DNA of 64,000 nucleotides. Origin: Erythrobacter sp. UBA1916 (GTDB lineage Bacteria; Pseudomonadota; Alphaproteobacteria; Sphingomonadales; Sphingomonadaceae). Under the pieces are notes generated by a model that did not search any database, was not told the origin of the DNA, and saw only the letters and a list, made by a program, of their open reading frames with translations. Location of the stretch: positions 110,696 to 174,695 of the forward strand of contig DDFY01000032.1 of NCBI GenBank assembly GCA_002337385.1, given 5' to 3'. The translations under genes were made by a program, and so were the position numbers. Shown here in pieces: positions 43,156-51,672 of the stretch; the first letter of the stretch is position 1; the number at the start of each line of letters is the position of its first letter.

Positions 43156-43500
43156 TCAGCCCTCGTAATCGCCGCCGATCGAGGTCGAGCGGGCCGGGGC
43201 CGCAGCCGAAAGGCGCATGGCTTCGGCCGACTGGCTCAGCGAACCGATATCGTCCGCTTCGTCTTCCTCGTCGGGCAGCACGCGCTGGAGCGACTGGGTC
43301 AGCGATTCCTGCAGGTGCTTGGGCTTCACGGTCTGCTCAGCGATTTCGCGCAGGGCCACGACCGGGTTCTTGTCACGGTCACGGTCGACAGTCAGCTCGG
43401 CCCCGCCCGAGATCTCGCGCGCGCGCTGGGCGGCAAGCAGGACGAGGTCAAAACGGTTGGGAACTTTGTCGACGCAATCTTCGACGGTAACGCGCGCCAT
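43156..43500 (-). CDS. rpoZ: RNA polymerase omega subunit
   Basis: 114 residues. The N-terminal MARVTVEDCVDKVPNRFDLVLLAAQRAREISGG and KNPVVALREIAE are the conserved omega regions that help assemble the beta' subunit and take part in the ppGpp response. The ATG at 43500 is used because the family starts with MARVT; ATG 43512 would add four residues. The acidic C-terminal tail (PDEEDEADD) is longer than in E. coli, as usual in alphaproteobacteria. A terminator follows. Confidence 0.95.
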   Translation of the reverse strand: MARVTVEDCVDKVPNRFDLVLLAAQRAREISGGAELTVDRDRDKNPVVALREIAEQTVKPKHLQESLTQSLQRVLPDEEDEADDIGSLSQSAEAMRLSAAAPARSTSIGGDYEG

Positions 43501-43634
43501 AGGGCACTCCAATCAAGCGGGTTGTCCGGAAAGCGGATCAAATACGGGCGCAAGGGCCGAGAGTCAAGAATTCGCATGTGCGGGGCAGGCATGCTAGCGC
43601 CGAAACTCCGCCGCAACCACGCCATTGGAAGACC

Positions 43635-44159
43635 ATGACCCGCACGCTCCCGCTTCTGTTCGCCCCGTTGATGCTCGCCGCCTGCAACCAGAGTGCGTCG
43701 GAGCAGCCCGTGGACAATGGCGAGCCGGCCGCTTCGGCTTCTTCAGGCGCAAGCTTGAGCGACGGACAAAGCGCGCCGATTATGCTCGACGTGATCCTGC
43801 CCGATGATCTTGCGGCTGAGCCGCTGAAGGGCGACTTGGGCTGCTCGTTCAGCTTCAGCCGAAACGACGATCCGCTGCTTGTCGCCAAGGGCTTCGTGGA
43901 TTCGCAAAGCCAGGCGATGGGCGCGGTAAAAATCGACGGCACCGTGATGCGTCTGCCCAAGGAAGGGCTGGGCGGCTTCGGCGATATGCCTTCGGGCGCT
44001 TCGTTCACCAACGGCACGGTGAACGCGCGGGTCGAGGTGACGGGTGAGGCCGATCCCGGAGCAGCGCCGAGCGAGAGCCCGCTCAAGACCGCCCGGCTAA
44101 CCATCGCGCGCGGTACGCGGCAGATCGTGATCGACGGGTTTTACGCCTGCGCACCTTAG
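43635..44159 (+). CDS. Lipoprotein of unknown function
   Basis: A 174-residue protein with a lipoprotein signal and lipobox LAAC (Cys about residue 17), a Ser/Ala/Gly-rich linker and a beta-rich domain with two more cysteines (GDLGCSFSF and the C-terminal FYACAP). ATG 43635 gives the signal peptide directly. It is divergent from rpoZ with 134 bp between. I recognise no family; similar short lipoproteins with LGCSFSF are common in the Erythrobacter group. Confidence 0.72.
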   Translation: MTRTLPLLFAPLMLAACNQSASEQPVDNGEPAASASSGASLSDGQSAPIMLDVILPDDLAAEPLKGDLGCSFSFSRNDDPLLVAKGFVDSQSQAMGAVKIDGTVMRLPKEGLGGFGDMPSGASFTNGTVNARVEVTGEADPGAAPSESPLKTARLTIARGTRQIVIDGFYACAP

Positions 44160-44238
44160 GGTGCTGGAAGGTCTGCCAGTGGCCTCCCTATAGCACATGA
44201 GGTCCTTACACTGGACGACTATCTTTGCATTTTGAGAG

Positions 44239-44520
44239 TTAGTCAGCCGGTTCGATGTTGTTCAGCGCGCGATACTCTTCAATCGTCATTGCGTCGTCAT
44301 AGCCTGGCTCACCCGGGGGCAAGCATCTTCCCGAAGCCGCTATTGTCGGAAGCAATACGTCATCTTCCCTGTACGTTTCGCCAGGGACTATCCGCATGTT
44401 TTCGCCTCTTGCTTCGCATAGGTCAGCCAAACGCTGTGTGACCTTAGCTTCCACCATGCCGGCACACGAGGAGAGAGCTATCGCAGCCCCTGCCGCAAAA
44501 ACCGCTCCAGTTGACCGCAA
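44239..44520 (-). CDS. Small lipoprotein of unknown function
   Basis: A 93-residue protein with a lipobox LSSC (Cys about residue 19) after a hydrophobic signal. The mature part is short and charged, with two cysteines (LADLCEARG, SGRCLPPG) that could pair. No family recognised. The gaps on both sides (79 and 183 bp) hold no other gene; base composition there is somewhat more AT-rich than in the neighbours. Confidence 0.65.
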   Translation of the reverse strand: MRSTGAVFAAGAAIALSSCAGMVEAKVTQRLADLCEARGENMRIVPGETYREDDVLLPTIAASGRCLPPGEPGYDDAMTIEEYRALNNIEPAD

Positions 44521-44703
44521 TGTAAACCTCCTTGACCTGCCGAGAGTTTACCAGTCATTGAGCCATCCTGCAGCATTTGCAAGGGCGGCGTGAAAATCGC
44601 CTGTCCGTATCGTTACGCGTAGCGAAAAATGCTGCACATCTCTCTTGGAATCGCAAAAATCCGCCGTTGGAAGGTGCAGCCTTTGCCCCTCTCGTCGCCC
44701 GGC

Positions 44704-46230
44704 CTACTCGTACCCGTAGTCCGAATAGTCCTTCATATTGGGCGAGGTGAACTTGGTGATCTCGGCCTGGAAGTGCAGCGGTACGTTGCCGGTTGAGCCG
44801 TGGCGCTGCTTGGCCACGATCAGCGTCGCCTTGTTGCGCAGTTCCAGATAGCGCTCCTCCCACAGACGGTACTTTTCCTGGATGTCGGCCGAGCTGGTCT
44901 CGGTCGGCACCTCGGGGCGGATCGCCTCGTGATAGTAGTCGCCGCGGAAGATGAACCAGACCATGTCGGCGTCCTGCTCAATCGAGCCCGATTCGCGCAG
45001 GTCCGACAGCATCGGCTTCTTGTCCTCGCGCTGCTCCACAGCACGCGAAAGCTGCGAGAGCGCGATCACCGGCACGGCCAGCTCTTTCGCCAGCGTCTTC
45101 AGGCCGCGGCTGATCTCGGAAATCTCATTCACGCGGTTGTCGCTGGCGCGGCCCGAGCCTTGCAGCAGCTGCAGATAGTCGACCACGATCAGCCCGAGAT
45201 CGTGCCGCCGCTTCAGCCGCCGCGCGCGGGTGCGCAGTGCGCCGATGGTGAGGCCGGGGGTGTCGTCGATATAAAGCGGCAGGTCCGCCAGTCGCCGGCT
45301 GGCATTGGCAAGCCGCTGGAAATCGTCGCGGTTGAGCTTGCCCGAGCGCAGCGCTTCGGACGAAATCTCCGCCTGCTCGGCAAGAATACGCGTCGCCAGC
45401 TGGTCGGCGCTCATTTCGAGGCTGAAGAAGGCTACGGGTCCGCCGAAGTTGTGCTCGCCGCCCTCGGCCTGCCAGCGCAGGTGCTCCTCGGCGCAGTTGA
45501 AGGCGATGTTGGTGGCGAGCGAGGTCTTGCCCATGCCGGGGCGTCCGGCGAGGATGATAAGGTCGGAATTGTGCAGACCGGCGGTCTTGCGGTCGACCGA
45601 ATCGAGCCCGGTGGTCTTGCCCGACAGCCCGCCGCCCGAGTTCATCGCCGCCTCGGCCATCTTGATCGCGGTCATCGCGGCGGTCTTGAAGCTGGTTGCC
45701 TCCGAGCCGCTGGCCGCGCCTTCGGCCACTTCGAACAGCCGCGCCTCGGCGCGCGAGATCTGGTTGAGCGGTTCGACCTCCTCGGAGGTGTCGAGCGCGC
45801 CTTCGACGAGATCGCGCCCCACGCTCACCAGTTCACGCAGCAGCGCGAGGTCGTAAATCTGCTGGGCCAGTTCGCGCGGGGCGAGCAGGCCTTGCCCATC
45901 GGCAGTGAGCTGCGCGAGATAGGCCGTGCCGCCCAGCTCGGCCAGCGCCTCGTCGCCTTCGAACAGCGGCTTCAGCGTAACCGGCGTGACCACCATCTGG
46001 CGGTCAAGCTGGTTCTGGATGCGGTCCATGATCTTGCCGTGGACCGGGATGAAGAAGTGCTCGGGCCGAATCGGCACGGTCATTTCTTCGAGCAGGCGGT
46101 TGTCGATCAGAAGCGCGCCAAGGAAGGCGGCCTCGGCCTCGGGGTTGGCCGGCAGCGCGCGCCCGGCGGGCGTTTGGGCGGTGGCGGCGGCATGGCCGGC
46201 GGAGCGGATGAGCAGATCTTCGGCGGACAT
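44704..46230 (-). CDS. dnaB: Replicative DNA helicase DnaB
   Basis: Hexameric helicase that unwinds the replication fork. 508 residues: N-terminal DnaB domain (PANPEAEAAFLGALLIDNRLLEEM..., about 27-130), linker helix, and RecA-like C-terminal domain with Walker A GRPGMGKTSLA (about 233), FFSLEMSADQLATRIL, Walker B LIVVDYLQLL and ALSQLSRAVEQREDKKPMLSDLRESGSIEQDAD. It is divergent from the UPF0262 gene. Typical full length; no intein. Confidence 0.96.
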   Translation of the reverse strand: MSAEDLLIRSAGHAAATAQTPAGRALPANPEAEAAFLGALLIDNRLLEEMTVPIRPEHFFIPVHGKIMDRIQNQLDRQMVVTPVTLKPLFEGDEALAELGGTAYLAQLTADGQGLLAPRELAQQIYDLALLRELVSVGRDLVEGALDTSEEVEPLNQISRAEARLFEVAEGAASGSEATSFKTAAMTAIKMAEAAMNSGGGLSGKTTGLDSVDRKTAGLHNSDLIILAGRPGMGKTSLATNIAFNCAEEHLRWQAEGGEHNFGGPVAFFSLEMSADQLATRILAEQAEISSEALRSGKLNRDDFQRLANASRRLADLPLYIDDTPGLTIGALRTRARRLKRRHDLGLIVVDYLQLLQGSGRASDNRVNEISEISRGLKTLAKELAVPVIALSQLSRAVEQREDKKPMLSDLRESGSIEQDADMVWFIFRGDYYHEAIRPEVPTETSSADIQEKYRLWEERYLELRNKATLIVAKQRHGSTGNVPLHFQAEITKFTSPNMKDYSDYGYE

Positions 46231-46356
46231 GCCCCTCTAATGCGGCCTCATGCCCGCGGCGGCAAGAGGTGCCTCCTTGTGGATAGCGGGGATGAATGCC
46301 TCGCACGCCCTTTCGCAATTGCCATAAAGCCTTGAGAGAGGCACAGAGGCGCCACC

Positions 46357-46848
46357 ATGATCGACCCCGCCATCAACCGTATTGCCAGCATCTCGCTTGA
46401 CGAGGCCTCGGTGATCGCGCGCAGCGAGGATGTTGAGCGCGAGCGGCAGGTGGCCCTGCGCGATCTGGTGGAAGACAACCTGTTCCGACCGCTGCGCGCC
46501 AGCGAGAACGGGCAGCAGGGGCCGTGGCAGGTGCACCTGGCGGTGATCGACGGGATGCTGGCCTGGCACCTGACCGACGGCGCGAATGAGAACGCGGGCA
46601 CGATCGGGCTGGGCCTGGCGCGGATGAAGCGCCATGTGCGCGACTACTTCGCGATCTGCGACAGCTACTATCAGGCGCTGCGTCGCAATTCGGCGCAGGA
46701 GATCGAGACGATCGACATGGCGCGGCGTGCGATTCACGATCGCGGCACGCGGCAGTTGCTCGAATCGCTTGAAGGCAAGGTCGAGACCGACTTCACCACC
46801 GCGCGCCGTCTTTTCACGTTGATCTGCGTGCTGCATATCAGGGCCTGA
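46357..46848 (+). CDS. UPF0262 family protein
   Basis: A 163-residue cytoplasmic protein of the UPF0262 family, found mostly in alphaproteobacteria. Visible family pattern: RIASISLDEASVIARSEDVERERQVALRDLVEDNLFRP, DGPYRLHLAIVD-like QVHLAVIDGMLAWHL, and MKRHVRDYFAICDSYYQALRRNSAQEIETIDMARRAIHDRG. No catalytic motif or experimental function is known to me. It opens a run of three plus-strand genes (UPF0262, GH25-like, cdd) with short gaps. Confidence 0.85.
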   Translation: MIDPAINRIASISLDEASVIARSEDVERERQVALRDLVEDNLFRPLRASENGQQGPWQVHLAVIDGMLAWHLTDGANENAGTIGLGLARMKRHVRDYFAICDSYYQALRRNSAQEIETIDMARRAIHDRGTRQLLESLEGKVETDFTTARRLFTLICVLHIRA

Positions 46849-46869
46849 GACGAGCAGGAGGGGGCCGAC

Positions 46870-47568
46870 TTGGCCAGAAAGCGCAAAACGTCCTGGCGCC
46901 GCCGCGCATTGGGTGCCCTGTTGCTGGTCGCGCTGGCGGCGGGCGGCTGGGTGTGGTGGCAGTCGCGCACATGGCGGCCCGAGCGGACCGAATACCCGGT
47001 GCAGGGCGCGCTGATCGGCGAGCGTGACGGGGTGGTCGATTTCGGCGCGCTCGATGCGGCCGGGGCTGACTTCGTCTATCTCGAGGCGAGTGCGGGCGAA
47101 AATGGGCGTGATGCGCAATTCAGCCGTAACCTCGAAGCGCTGGCGGGCCGGGACATTCCGCACGGCGCCGTCCATGCTTACGATCCGTGCATTCCGGCCG
47201 AGCGGCAATCGGCCAACTTCGTCACCATCGTGCCGCGCGATACGCGGATGCTGCCACCGGTGATTGCGCTGGAGAAGCTTGCCAGTGCTTGCGGCGATCC
47301 GGTGCTGGAGGCGGCGCTGGAAAGCGAGCTGACCACCTTCATCAACCAGGTCGAGAACCATACCGGACAGCCGGTGGTGCTGTTGGTGACGCCTGCGTTT
47401 GAAGCGAAATATGGCATCGCGGCGCGCATCGAGCGCAACCTGTGGCTGACGCGTGACTGGCTCCAGCCTGACTATGCGGGGCGTCCGTGGACCTTGTGGA
47501 CCGCCAATGCGCATCTCCACAGCGCGCTGGCCGCCGAACCATTGCGCTGGGTGGTGGTGCAGCCATGA
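46870..47568 (+). CDS. Degenerate GH25 (lysozyme-fold) protein
   Basis: A 232-residue membrane-anchored protein: basic N-terminus, membrane helix about 12-30, then a domain that follows the GH25 muramidase layout (GALIGERDGVVDFGALDAAGADFVYLEASAGENGRDAQFSRN...). The usual active-site pieces are changed: DVSxxQG has become LIGERDG, the Glu of KATEG has become Ala in EASAG, and DvE reads ALE. It may be inactive or bind peptidoglycan only. TTG start with SD AGGAGG upstream. It overlaps cdd by 4 bp. Confidence 0.72.
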   Translation: MARKRKTSWRRRALGALLLVALAAGGWVWWQSRTWRPERTEYPVQGALIGERDGVVDFGALDAAGADFVYLEASAGENGRDAQFSRNLEALAGRDIPHGAVHAYDPCIPAERQSANFVTIVPRDTRMLPPVIALEKLASACGDPVLEAALESELTTFINQVENHTGQPVVLLVTPAFEAKYGIAARIERNLWLTRDWLQPDYAGRPWTLWTANAHLHSALAAEPLRWVVVQP

Positions 47569-47966
47569 GCACCTCTCCTGACGAACTGATGGCGGCGGCG
47601 CGGGAAGCGGCGGAAGGGGCCTATGCGCCCTATTCGAAGTTCCATGTCGGCGCGGCGCTGGCCTTTGCCGATGGCAGTGTGGTGAGCGGGGCCAATGTCG
47701 AGAACGTGAGCTATGGTCTGTCGCTCTGCGCGGAGACGGCGGCGGCGGCCAAGGCCATGAACGAGGGACGGCGCGGCGGGCTGGTGGCCGTGGCTGTGTG
47801 CGGCCCGGAGACCCACGCGATCACGCCGTGCGGACGCTGCCGACAAGTGCTGGCCGAACTGGCCATGCTTGATGGCAGCGATCCGGTGGTCTGGTGCGAT
47901 GGGCCTGACGGCGTGCGCGAGTTCCGCTTGTCGCAGCTCCTGCCGGAAGCGTTCGGTGGCCTTTAA
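47565..47966 (+). CDS. cdd: Cytidine deaminase
   Basis: Deaminates cytidine and deoxycytidine to uridine forms in pyrimidine salvage. 133 residues, the short homotetrameric form. YAPYSKFHVGAAL, the zinc ligand and general acid in LCAETAAAAKAM (Cys and Glu; the usual His of HAE is Cys here), and PCGRCRQVLAEL (two Cys ligands). ATG overlaps the stop of the GH25-like gene. It converges with a lipoprotein gene only 2 bp away. Confidence 0.92.
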   Translation: MSTSPDELMAAAREAAEGAYAPYSKFHVGAALAFADGSVVSGANVENVSYGLSLCAETAAAAKAMNEGRRGGLVAVAVCGPETHAITPCGRCRQVLAELAMLDGSDPVVWCDGPDGVREFRLSQLLPEAFGGL

Positions 47967-47968
47967 GC

Positions 47969-48499
47969 CTATTGCTCGCTAACGGGCGCGCCATCGCGGC
48001 CATAGCGTTCGGTGCGCGAAACTGGCGTGGCCTTGCCCCAATCCGCCACCAGTGCATTGGCCTCCAGCAGGTGTGCCATGAAGGCCTGATAGGGCGCATC
48101 GCGGCAGCCCTGATTGTAGGCGATTTCCTCGGTGGTTGCTCCAGTGGTCAGGCGCAGCGTGCCATAGAGGTCGTCGGTGCGGAACTGGCGGCAGTTTGTC
48201 GCGCTTGGTGCCGGATCGGGCAGATCCGCCAGCAGCGCTTCAAGCTCGGCAAAGCCTGCCTTGCCGACATCGAAATCATGGTGGCGCAGTTGATAGGGCC
48301 CGACCGGCCCCGGCTGACCGCTGTCGTTCACGCGCTCGTACCAGGTGCCTTCGCCGTCCGGCCCTATAGTCCAGCCCGAAACCACGCGGCCCCAGCTGTT
48401 GGTGTCATAGGCGATGCGCTCGACCGAAGCCTCGGCAGTGGGCGTGGTGGTCGCGCAGGCGCTTAGCACCAGCGCGGCCAGCGGTGCGAATCGGATCAC
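47969..48499 (-). CDS. Lipoprotein of unknown function
   Basis: A 176-residue protein with a lipobox LSAC (Cys about residue 14). I use the GTG at 48499, which overlaps the stop of the carboxypeptidase gene (GTGA) with GAAGAG upstream; an ATG at 48517 would add six residues. The mature part is a beta-rich domain (SWGRVVSGWTIGPDGEGTWYER...) with a cysteine pair (ATNCRQF, NQGCRDAP). No family recognised. Translationally coupled to the M14 peptidase, so the two may act in one process although one is cytosolic and one is in the envelope. Confidence 0.7.
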   Translation of the reverse strand: MIRFAPLAALVLSACATTTPTAEASVERIAYDTNSWGRVVSGWTIGPDGEGTWYERVNDSGQPGPVGPYQLRHHDFDVGKAGFAELEALLADLPDPAPSATNCRQFRTDDLYGTLRLTTGATTEEIAYNQGCRDAPYQAFMAHLLEANALVADWGKATPVSRTERYGRDGAPVSEQ

Positions 48500-49632
48500 G
48501 CCCGCTCTTCGAGCCATTGCAGCAACGTACCAAGGCAATCGCGCGCCAGCAGGCGGCAGCGTTCGGGGCTCCAGCCCTGGGCGGCATCGGGCAGATCGTC
48601 GTGGTCCTTGAATGGCATTTCGAGCGTCATTGACACCGCGCCGAATCGTTCGGCCACCTGATTGGTGCTCATCGTCAGGTTGGCGCGGCCAGGGCGGGCC
48701 ACCGGGTAGCCCAGCTTGCGCTGGAAATCGGGCGTGCGCCGGTCGAGCAGTTCGCGATAGCGTTCATAGTCAGCGCCGAGCTTGTCGGTCCACGAGGGGA
48801 TGCCTTCGAAACCGGCGATGAAATTGGCGGGGATCGCCTCGTCGCCATGAACGTCCATCGCGAAGTCGACGCCGCTTGCGTCCATCGCATTGCGGATCGC
48901 GAGCACCTCGGGCGAACGTTCGGCGGTCGGATTGTCCCACTCGCGGTTGAGGTTTACCCCGGCGGCGTTGGTGCGCAGATGCCCGCGCGTGCTGCCATCG
49001 GGGTTGCAGTTGGGCACAACATGCAGGCGGCAGAGCTGGCGCAGCTTGCGGCCCACCGGATCGGCGGGATCGGTCAGCAGGTCGAGCGCGCCTTCCATCC
49101 ACCATTCGGCCATCGATTCGCCGGGATGCTGGCGCGCATAGAGCCACACCTGATAGTCGCCTTCGCCCATTTCGAGGCAGTCGAGCGGACGGCCATCGAG
49201 CGTCGTGCCAAGGCGGCGGTGGGTTACGCCGTCGCTCGCCGCGGCTTCAGCGACGAGGTCGAAGTGCCGTTCGAGCGAATAGGGCGCGAAATAGGCGAAC
49301 CACACCAGATCGCTGGCGGGCGTGTAGCGAATCGTCAGCGTGCCGTTGGCAGTGGTCTTGTCATAAGAAGTGTCGGCGCGGCCCCAGAACAGGCGATCTT
49401 CCGAAACACAGGCGCGGTAGCCGGGCCAGCCATCGGGGTAGGCGCTCTGTTCGAGGTTCTCGATTCGCAGCACCAGCTCGCGCCCTGCGCAGCCGGAAAC
49501 ACGGAAGTGAAACCACTGCGCGAAGTCGCTCTGATGGTCGTGCTTGATGGCGAGTCGCGCCTGCTCGCCGTCGATCGAAAGGACCTTGATATTGCCGCTG
49601 TCGAAGGCGGCGTCGATCTGGATGTCGGTCAT
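48496..49632 (-). CDS. M14 zinc carboxypeptidase (cytosolic carboxypeptidase type)
   Basis: A 378-residue metallopeptidase. The N-terminal beta domain (FDSGNIKVLSIDGEQARLAI, QWFHFRVSGCAGRELVLRI) is that of the M14D/cytosolic carboxypeptidase group. Catalytic domain: ARQHPGES (zinc His and Glu), NPDGSTRGHLRTNAAGVNLNREW, the third zinc ligand in DVHGDEA, and a C-terminal Glu in SMTLEMPFKD. No signal peptide. Members trim C-terminal Glu or other residues from proteins or peptides. It reads toward the lipoprotein gene, with which it overlaps by 4 bp. Confidence 0.9.
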   Translation of the reverse strand: MTDIQIDAAFDSGNIKVLSIDGEQARLAIKHDHQSDFAQWFHFRVSGCAGRELVLRIENLEQSAYPDGWPGYRACVSEDRLFWGRADTSYDKTTANGTLTIRYTPASDLVWFAYFAPYSLERHFDLVAEAAASDGVTHRRLGTTLDGRPLDCLEMGEGDYQVWLYARQHPGESMAEWWMEGALDLLTDPADPVGRKLRQLCRLHVVPNCNPDGSTRGHLRTNAAGVNLNREWDNPTAERSPEVLAIRNAMDASGVDFAMDVHGDEAIPANFIAGFEGIPSWTDKLGADYERYRELLDRRTPDFQRKLGYPVARPGRANLTMSTNQVAERFGAVSMTLEMPFKDHDDLPDAAQGWSPERCRLLARDCLGTLLQWLEERA

Positions 49633-49634
49633 GT

Positions 49635-50225
49635 TTAGTCCACTAATATGGTTTCACCGGAAGCGCCGGGGAAGTTTTCGAACAGGGCTGAGGCCAGCCG
49701 TGCAGCGGCGGCGGATTGGTCCGCATAGTCGCTGTTGGCGCTGGCCGTCATCTGGGCGCGGCCCTCCCACAGGTTCTCCCCGCCAGCGGATGGGCGGATG
49801 GCAACCGAAAGCTGTGTGGCCAGGCGCTCAGCCGCGCGCGGTGTAAGGTCCAGCCCGATGCCAAGGCCGACGCCCGAGCCGTAGCTGCCGACCGAAGCGC
49901 CGCCGCCGACGCTGACCGGGCTGCGGCCCGCATCAGGGTCTTCAATATATTGTTGGAGCGAGATCTGCGCGACCTGCGCGCCGCCGGTGGGGCGCAGGCT
50001 GTAGCCGAGGCTTGCCAGTTCGCGTTCCACCGCCGCGCGATAGACCGACTCGTTCGGCGAGCGTTCGAGCCCGGAGGAGAAGGTCACCGAAATCGTTCCC
50101 GTGCCCAGCTGCGCAGGCGCGGTGCCGACGAACCGCGTCACCTCGACCGGCGTCACATAGGCCGGCGCCGAACAGGCAGCGAGGCCGGCTCCGGCAAGGA
50201 GGATTGAGCAGGTTCTCATAATCAT
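49635..50225 (-). CDS. DUF4136-like lipoprotein
   Basis: A 196-residue protein with lipobox LAAC (Cys about residue 18) and a glycine-rich middle (SVGGGASVGSYGSGVGLGIGLDL) before a beta-strand region (LSVAIRPSAGGENLWEGRAQMTASA). The layout resembles DUF4136 lipoproteins of the outer membrane. Two adjacent ATGs (50225 and 50219) can start it. It lies 2 bp upstream of the carboxypeptidase gene on the same strand, so three genes (this, M14, lipoprotein) may form an operon. Confidence 0.75.
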   Translation of the reverse strand: MIMRTCSILLAGAGLAACSAPAYVTPVEVTRFVGTAPAQLGTGTISVTFSSGLERSPNESVYRAAVERELASLGYSLRPTGGAQVAQISLQQYIEDPDAGRSPVSVGGGASVGSYGSGVGLGIGLDLTPRAAERLATQLSVAIRPSAGGENLWEGRAQMTASANSDYADQSAAAARLASALFENFPGASGETILVD

Positions 50226-50280
50226 GCTAGTACAACCCTTGGTGTGAGGCCTTGTTCCGTCCCCTGATAGCAGGGTGGGC

Positions 50281-50307
50281 TTGACTTTCACCACTGTCGA
50301 CCATATT
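50281..50307 (+). promoter_or_regulatory. Promoter of rpmJ
   Basis: TTGACT (50281..50286) with CATATT about 15-16 bases downstream fits a housekeeping promoter with a slightly short spacer. Start near 50314 leaves a leader of about 63 bases containing a T-tailed hairpin. Confidence 0.5.
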
Positions 50308-50327
50308 TCGCGCGCCAGAGATTTCGC

Positions 50328-50358
50328 GGCACCGGATCACAGGTTTCCGGTGCCTTTT
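50328..50358 (+). terminator. T-tailed hairpin in the rpmJ leader (possible attenuator)
   Basis: GGCACCGG (50328..50335) pairs with CCGGTGCC (50347..50354), followed by TTTT. No gene reads into it from the left on this strand (the neighbour is on the minus strand), so it is not an ordinary gene-end terminator. It lies 19 bases before the rpmJ start codon. Confidence 0.65.
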
Positions 50359-50376
50359 CATTTGGAAAGTATCGCC

Positions 50377-50502
50377 ATGAAGATTCGTAACAGCCTCAAG
50401 TCGCTGAAGGGCCGCCATCGCGATAACCGCGTGATTCGTCGCCGTGGCCGCACCTATGTGATCAACAAGACCAACCGTCGCTTCAAGGCCCGCCAGGGTT
50501 GA
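50377..50502 (+). CDS. rpmJ: Ribosomal protein bL36
   Basis: 41 residues, MKIRNSLKSLKGRHRDNR then ...VIRRRGRTYVINKTNRRFKARQG, the long zinc-free form of L36 (no cysteines). Such C-minus paralogues are used when zinc is scarce in some bacteria, but in this group it may be the only copy. SD GGAAAG is in place. It has its own promoter, a leader hairpin and a terminator. Confidence 0.95.
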   Translation: MKIRNSLKSLKGRHRDNRVIRRRGRTYVINKTNRRFKARQG

Positions 50503-50562
50503 TGCGCGCCGCACCGCGATTCGTTCGCGGGCGGTTGGTCCTTGATTGGTCCGCAAGAGATG

Positions 50563-50587
50563 GCCTCCGCGCGAGCGGGGGCTTTTT
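50563..50587 (+). terminator. Terminator of rpmJ
   Basis: GCCTCCGC-GCGA-GCGGGGGC with one G-T pair, then TTTTT. It ends 3 bases before the start codon of the HAD gene, so that gene's ribosome site overlaps the terminator. Confidence 0.85.
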
Positions 50588-50589
50588 CT

Positions 50590-51213
50590 ATGCCTGATTC
50601 TCTCGCCAAGGCGCCGGTCGCTGTGGTGTGGGACGTTGGCCGTGTGCTCTATGAGTGGGAGCTGCGGCATCTCTATGCCAAGCTGATCGACGATCCCGAG
50701 GAGCTGGACTGGTTTCTCGCCAATGTCGTGACCGAGGAATGGCACTTCGAGCATGATGCGGGCCGTCCGCTGGCCGAAATGGTGCCCGAGCGGCAGGCGC
50801 AGTTCCCCCGCTATGCACCGCTGATCGCCGCCTATGCGGAGCGCTTTGTCGAGTCGATTCCCGGCCCTGTGGCAGGCACGCATGCGCTGGTTGAGGCGCT
50901 GGCGGCGCGCGGGGTGCCGCAATATGGCCTCACCAATTTCGGCGCCGAGTTCTGGGACATGTTCCGCCCCACCGCGCCGATCTTCGACCTGATGCAGGAT
51001 ATCGTGGTGTCTGGCCGCGAGCGGTGCGTGAAGCCTGATCCTGCAATCTATGCCGTGCTGGAGGGCCGCAGCGGCCGCGCACCGGGCGAGCTCTTCTTCA
51101 TCGACGACCGTTCCGAGAACGTGGCCGCGGCCCGCGCCCGCGGGTGGCACGCGCACCAGTTCAAAGAAGCTGCCGCGCTTGAAGCCGAGCTGGCATCGCA
51201 CGGGCTGCTCTAA
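50590..51213 (+). CDS. HAD-superfamily hydrolase
   Basis: A 207-residue HAD phosphatase of the IA type with a four-helix cap: VVWDVGRVLYEWE (nucleophile Asp; second position Gly as in many DxG members), YGLTNFGAEFWD (motif II), KPDPAIYAV (Lys of motif III) and FFIDDRSENVAAARARG (motif IV). Resembles the YihX/epoxide-hydrolase-N-like branch. ATG 50590 abuts the rpmJ terminator, leaving no good SD; ATG 50542 lies inside the terminator stem region and is less likely. Substrate unknown. Confidence 0.87.
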   Translation: MPDSLAKAPVAVVWDVGRVLYEWELRHLYAKLIDDPEELDWFLANVVTEEWHFEHDAGRPLAEMVPERQAQFPRYAPLIAAYAERFVESIPGPVAGTHALVEALAARGVPQYGLTNFGAEFWDMFRPTAPIFDLMQDIVVSGRERCVKPDPAIYAVLEGRSGRAPGELFFIDDRSENVAAARARGWHAHQFKEAAALEAELASHGLL

Positions 51214-51217
51214 CAGC

Positions 51218-51538
51218 TTAGCTGTTGCAGCGGGCCAGTTGCTCGTCTGCCAGTGGCTCCCCATCGACCGTGAACTGCGCGATCGCGCCGGCCTTGCGCT
51301 TCAGCTCGCGGCAGATGCGCAAGGGGCGTGCGGTCCCTCGTGGAGCCATGCAGCTGGTTCCCTCGCAGGTCCATGCCACGCCGCCTGCGGCGATGCGCGT
51401 TGCCTCCATCGGCGTGGCGATCTCGGCCACGTAGAATGCGCCAGCTCCCTGCGGCTGCGCCATCAGCGCGGCCTGCGGTGCACCAGCACCTGCCAGAGCG
51501 AGGACGGAAAGGGCGAACAGGTGAGGGCGGCGTGTCAT
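51218..51538 (-). CDS. CC_3452-like small secreted protein
   Basis: A 106-residue protein with a signal peptide (cleavage near AALMAQ, residue 28) and three or four cysteines (VAWTCEGTSCMAP, LRICREL, C-terminal ARCNS). The pattern AFYVAEIATPMEATRIAAGGVAWTCEG matches what I recall of CC_3452-family proteins of alphaproteobacteria. Function unknown; a small disulfide-bonded periplasmic protein. It converges with the HAD gene with a 4-bp gap. Confidence 0.75.
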   Translation of the reverse strand: MTRRPHLFALSVLALAGAGAPQAALMAQPQGAGAFYVAEIATPMEATRIAAGGVAWTCEGTSCMAPRGTARPLRICRELKRKAGAIAQFTVDGEPLADEQLARCNS

Positions 51539-51672
51539 GATGGCTCCTGTCATTAGGTTGCGAATCGCTACCTATTGCGAAGGGTTGCACTAAACAACCC
51601 AGTTGTGACAGGGTTCGGAAAATTCACGGCGAGGTGCTTATTTGGCACCGCGTCGGCAGGTATAGGAACGTC

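Noticed and set aside
51558..51581. Direct repeat TTGCGAA twice, 17 bp apart, between the CC_3452-like and HxlR genes
   Set aside because: Seven-base repeats are common; position fits an HxlR site but support is too thin.
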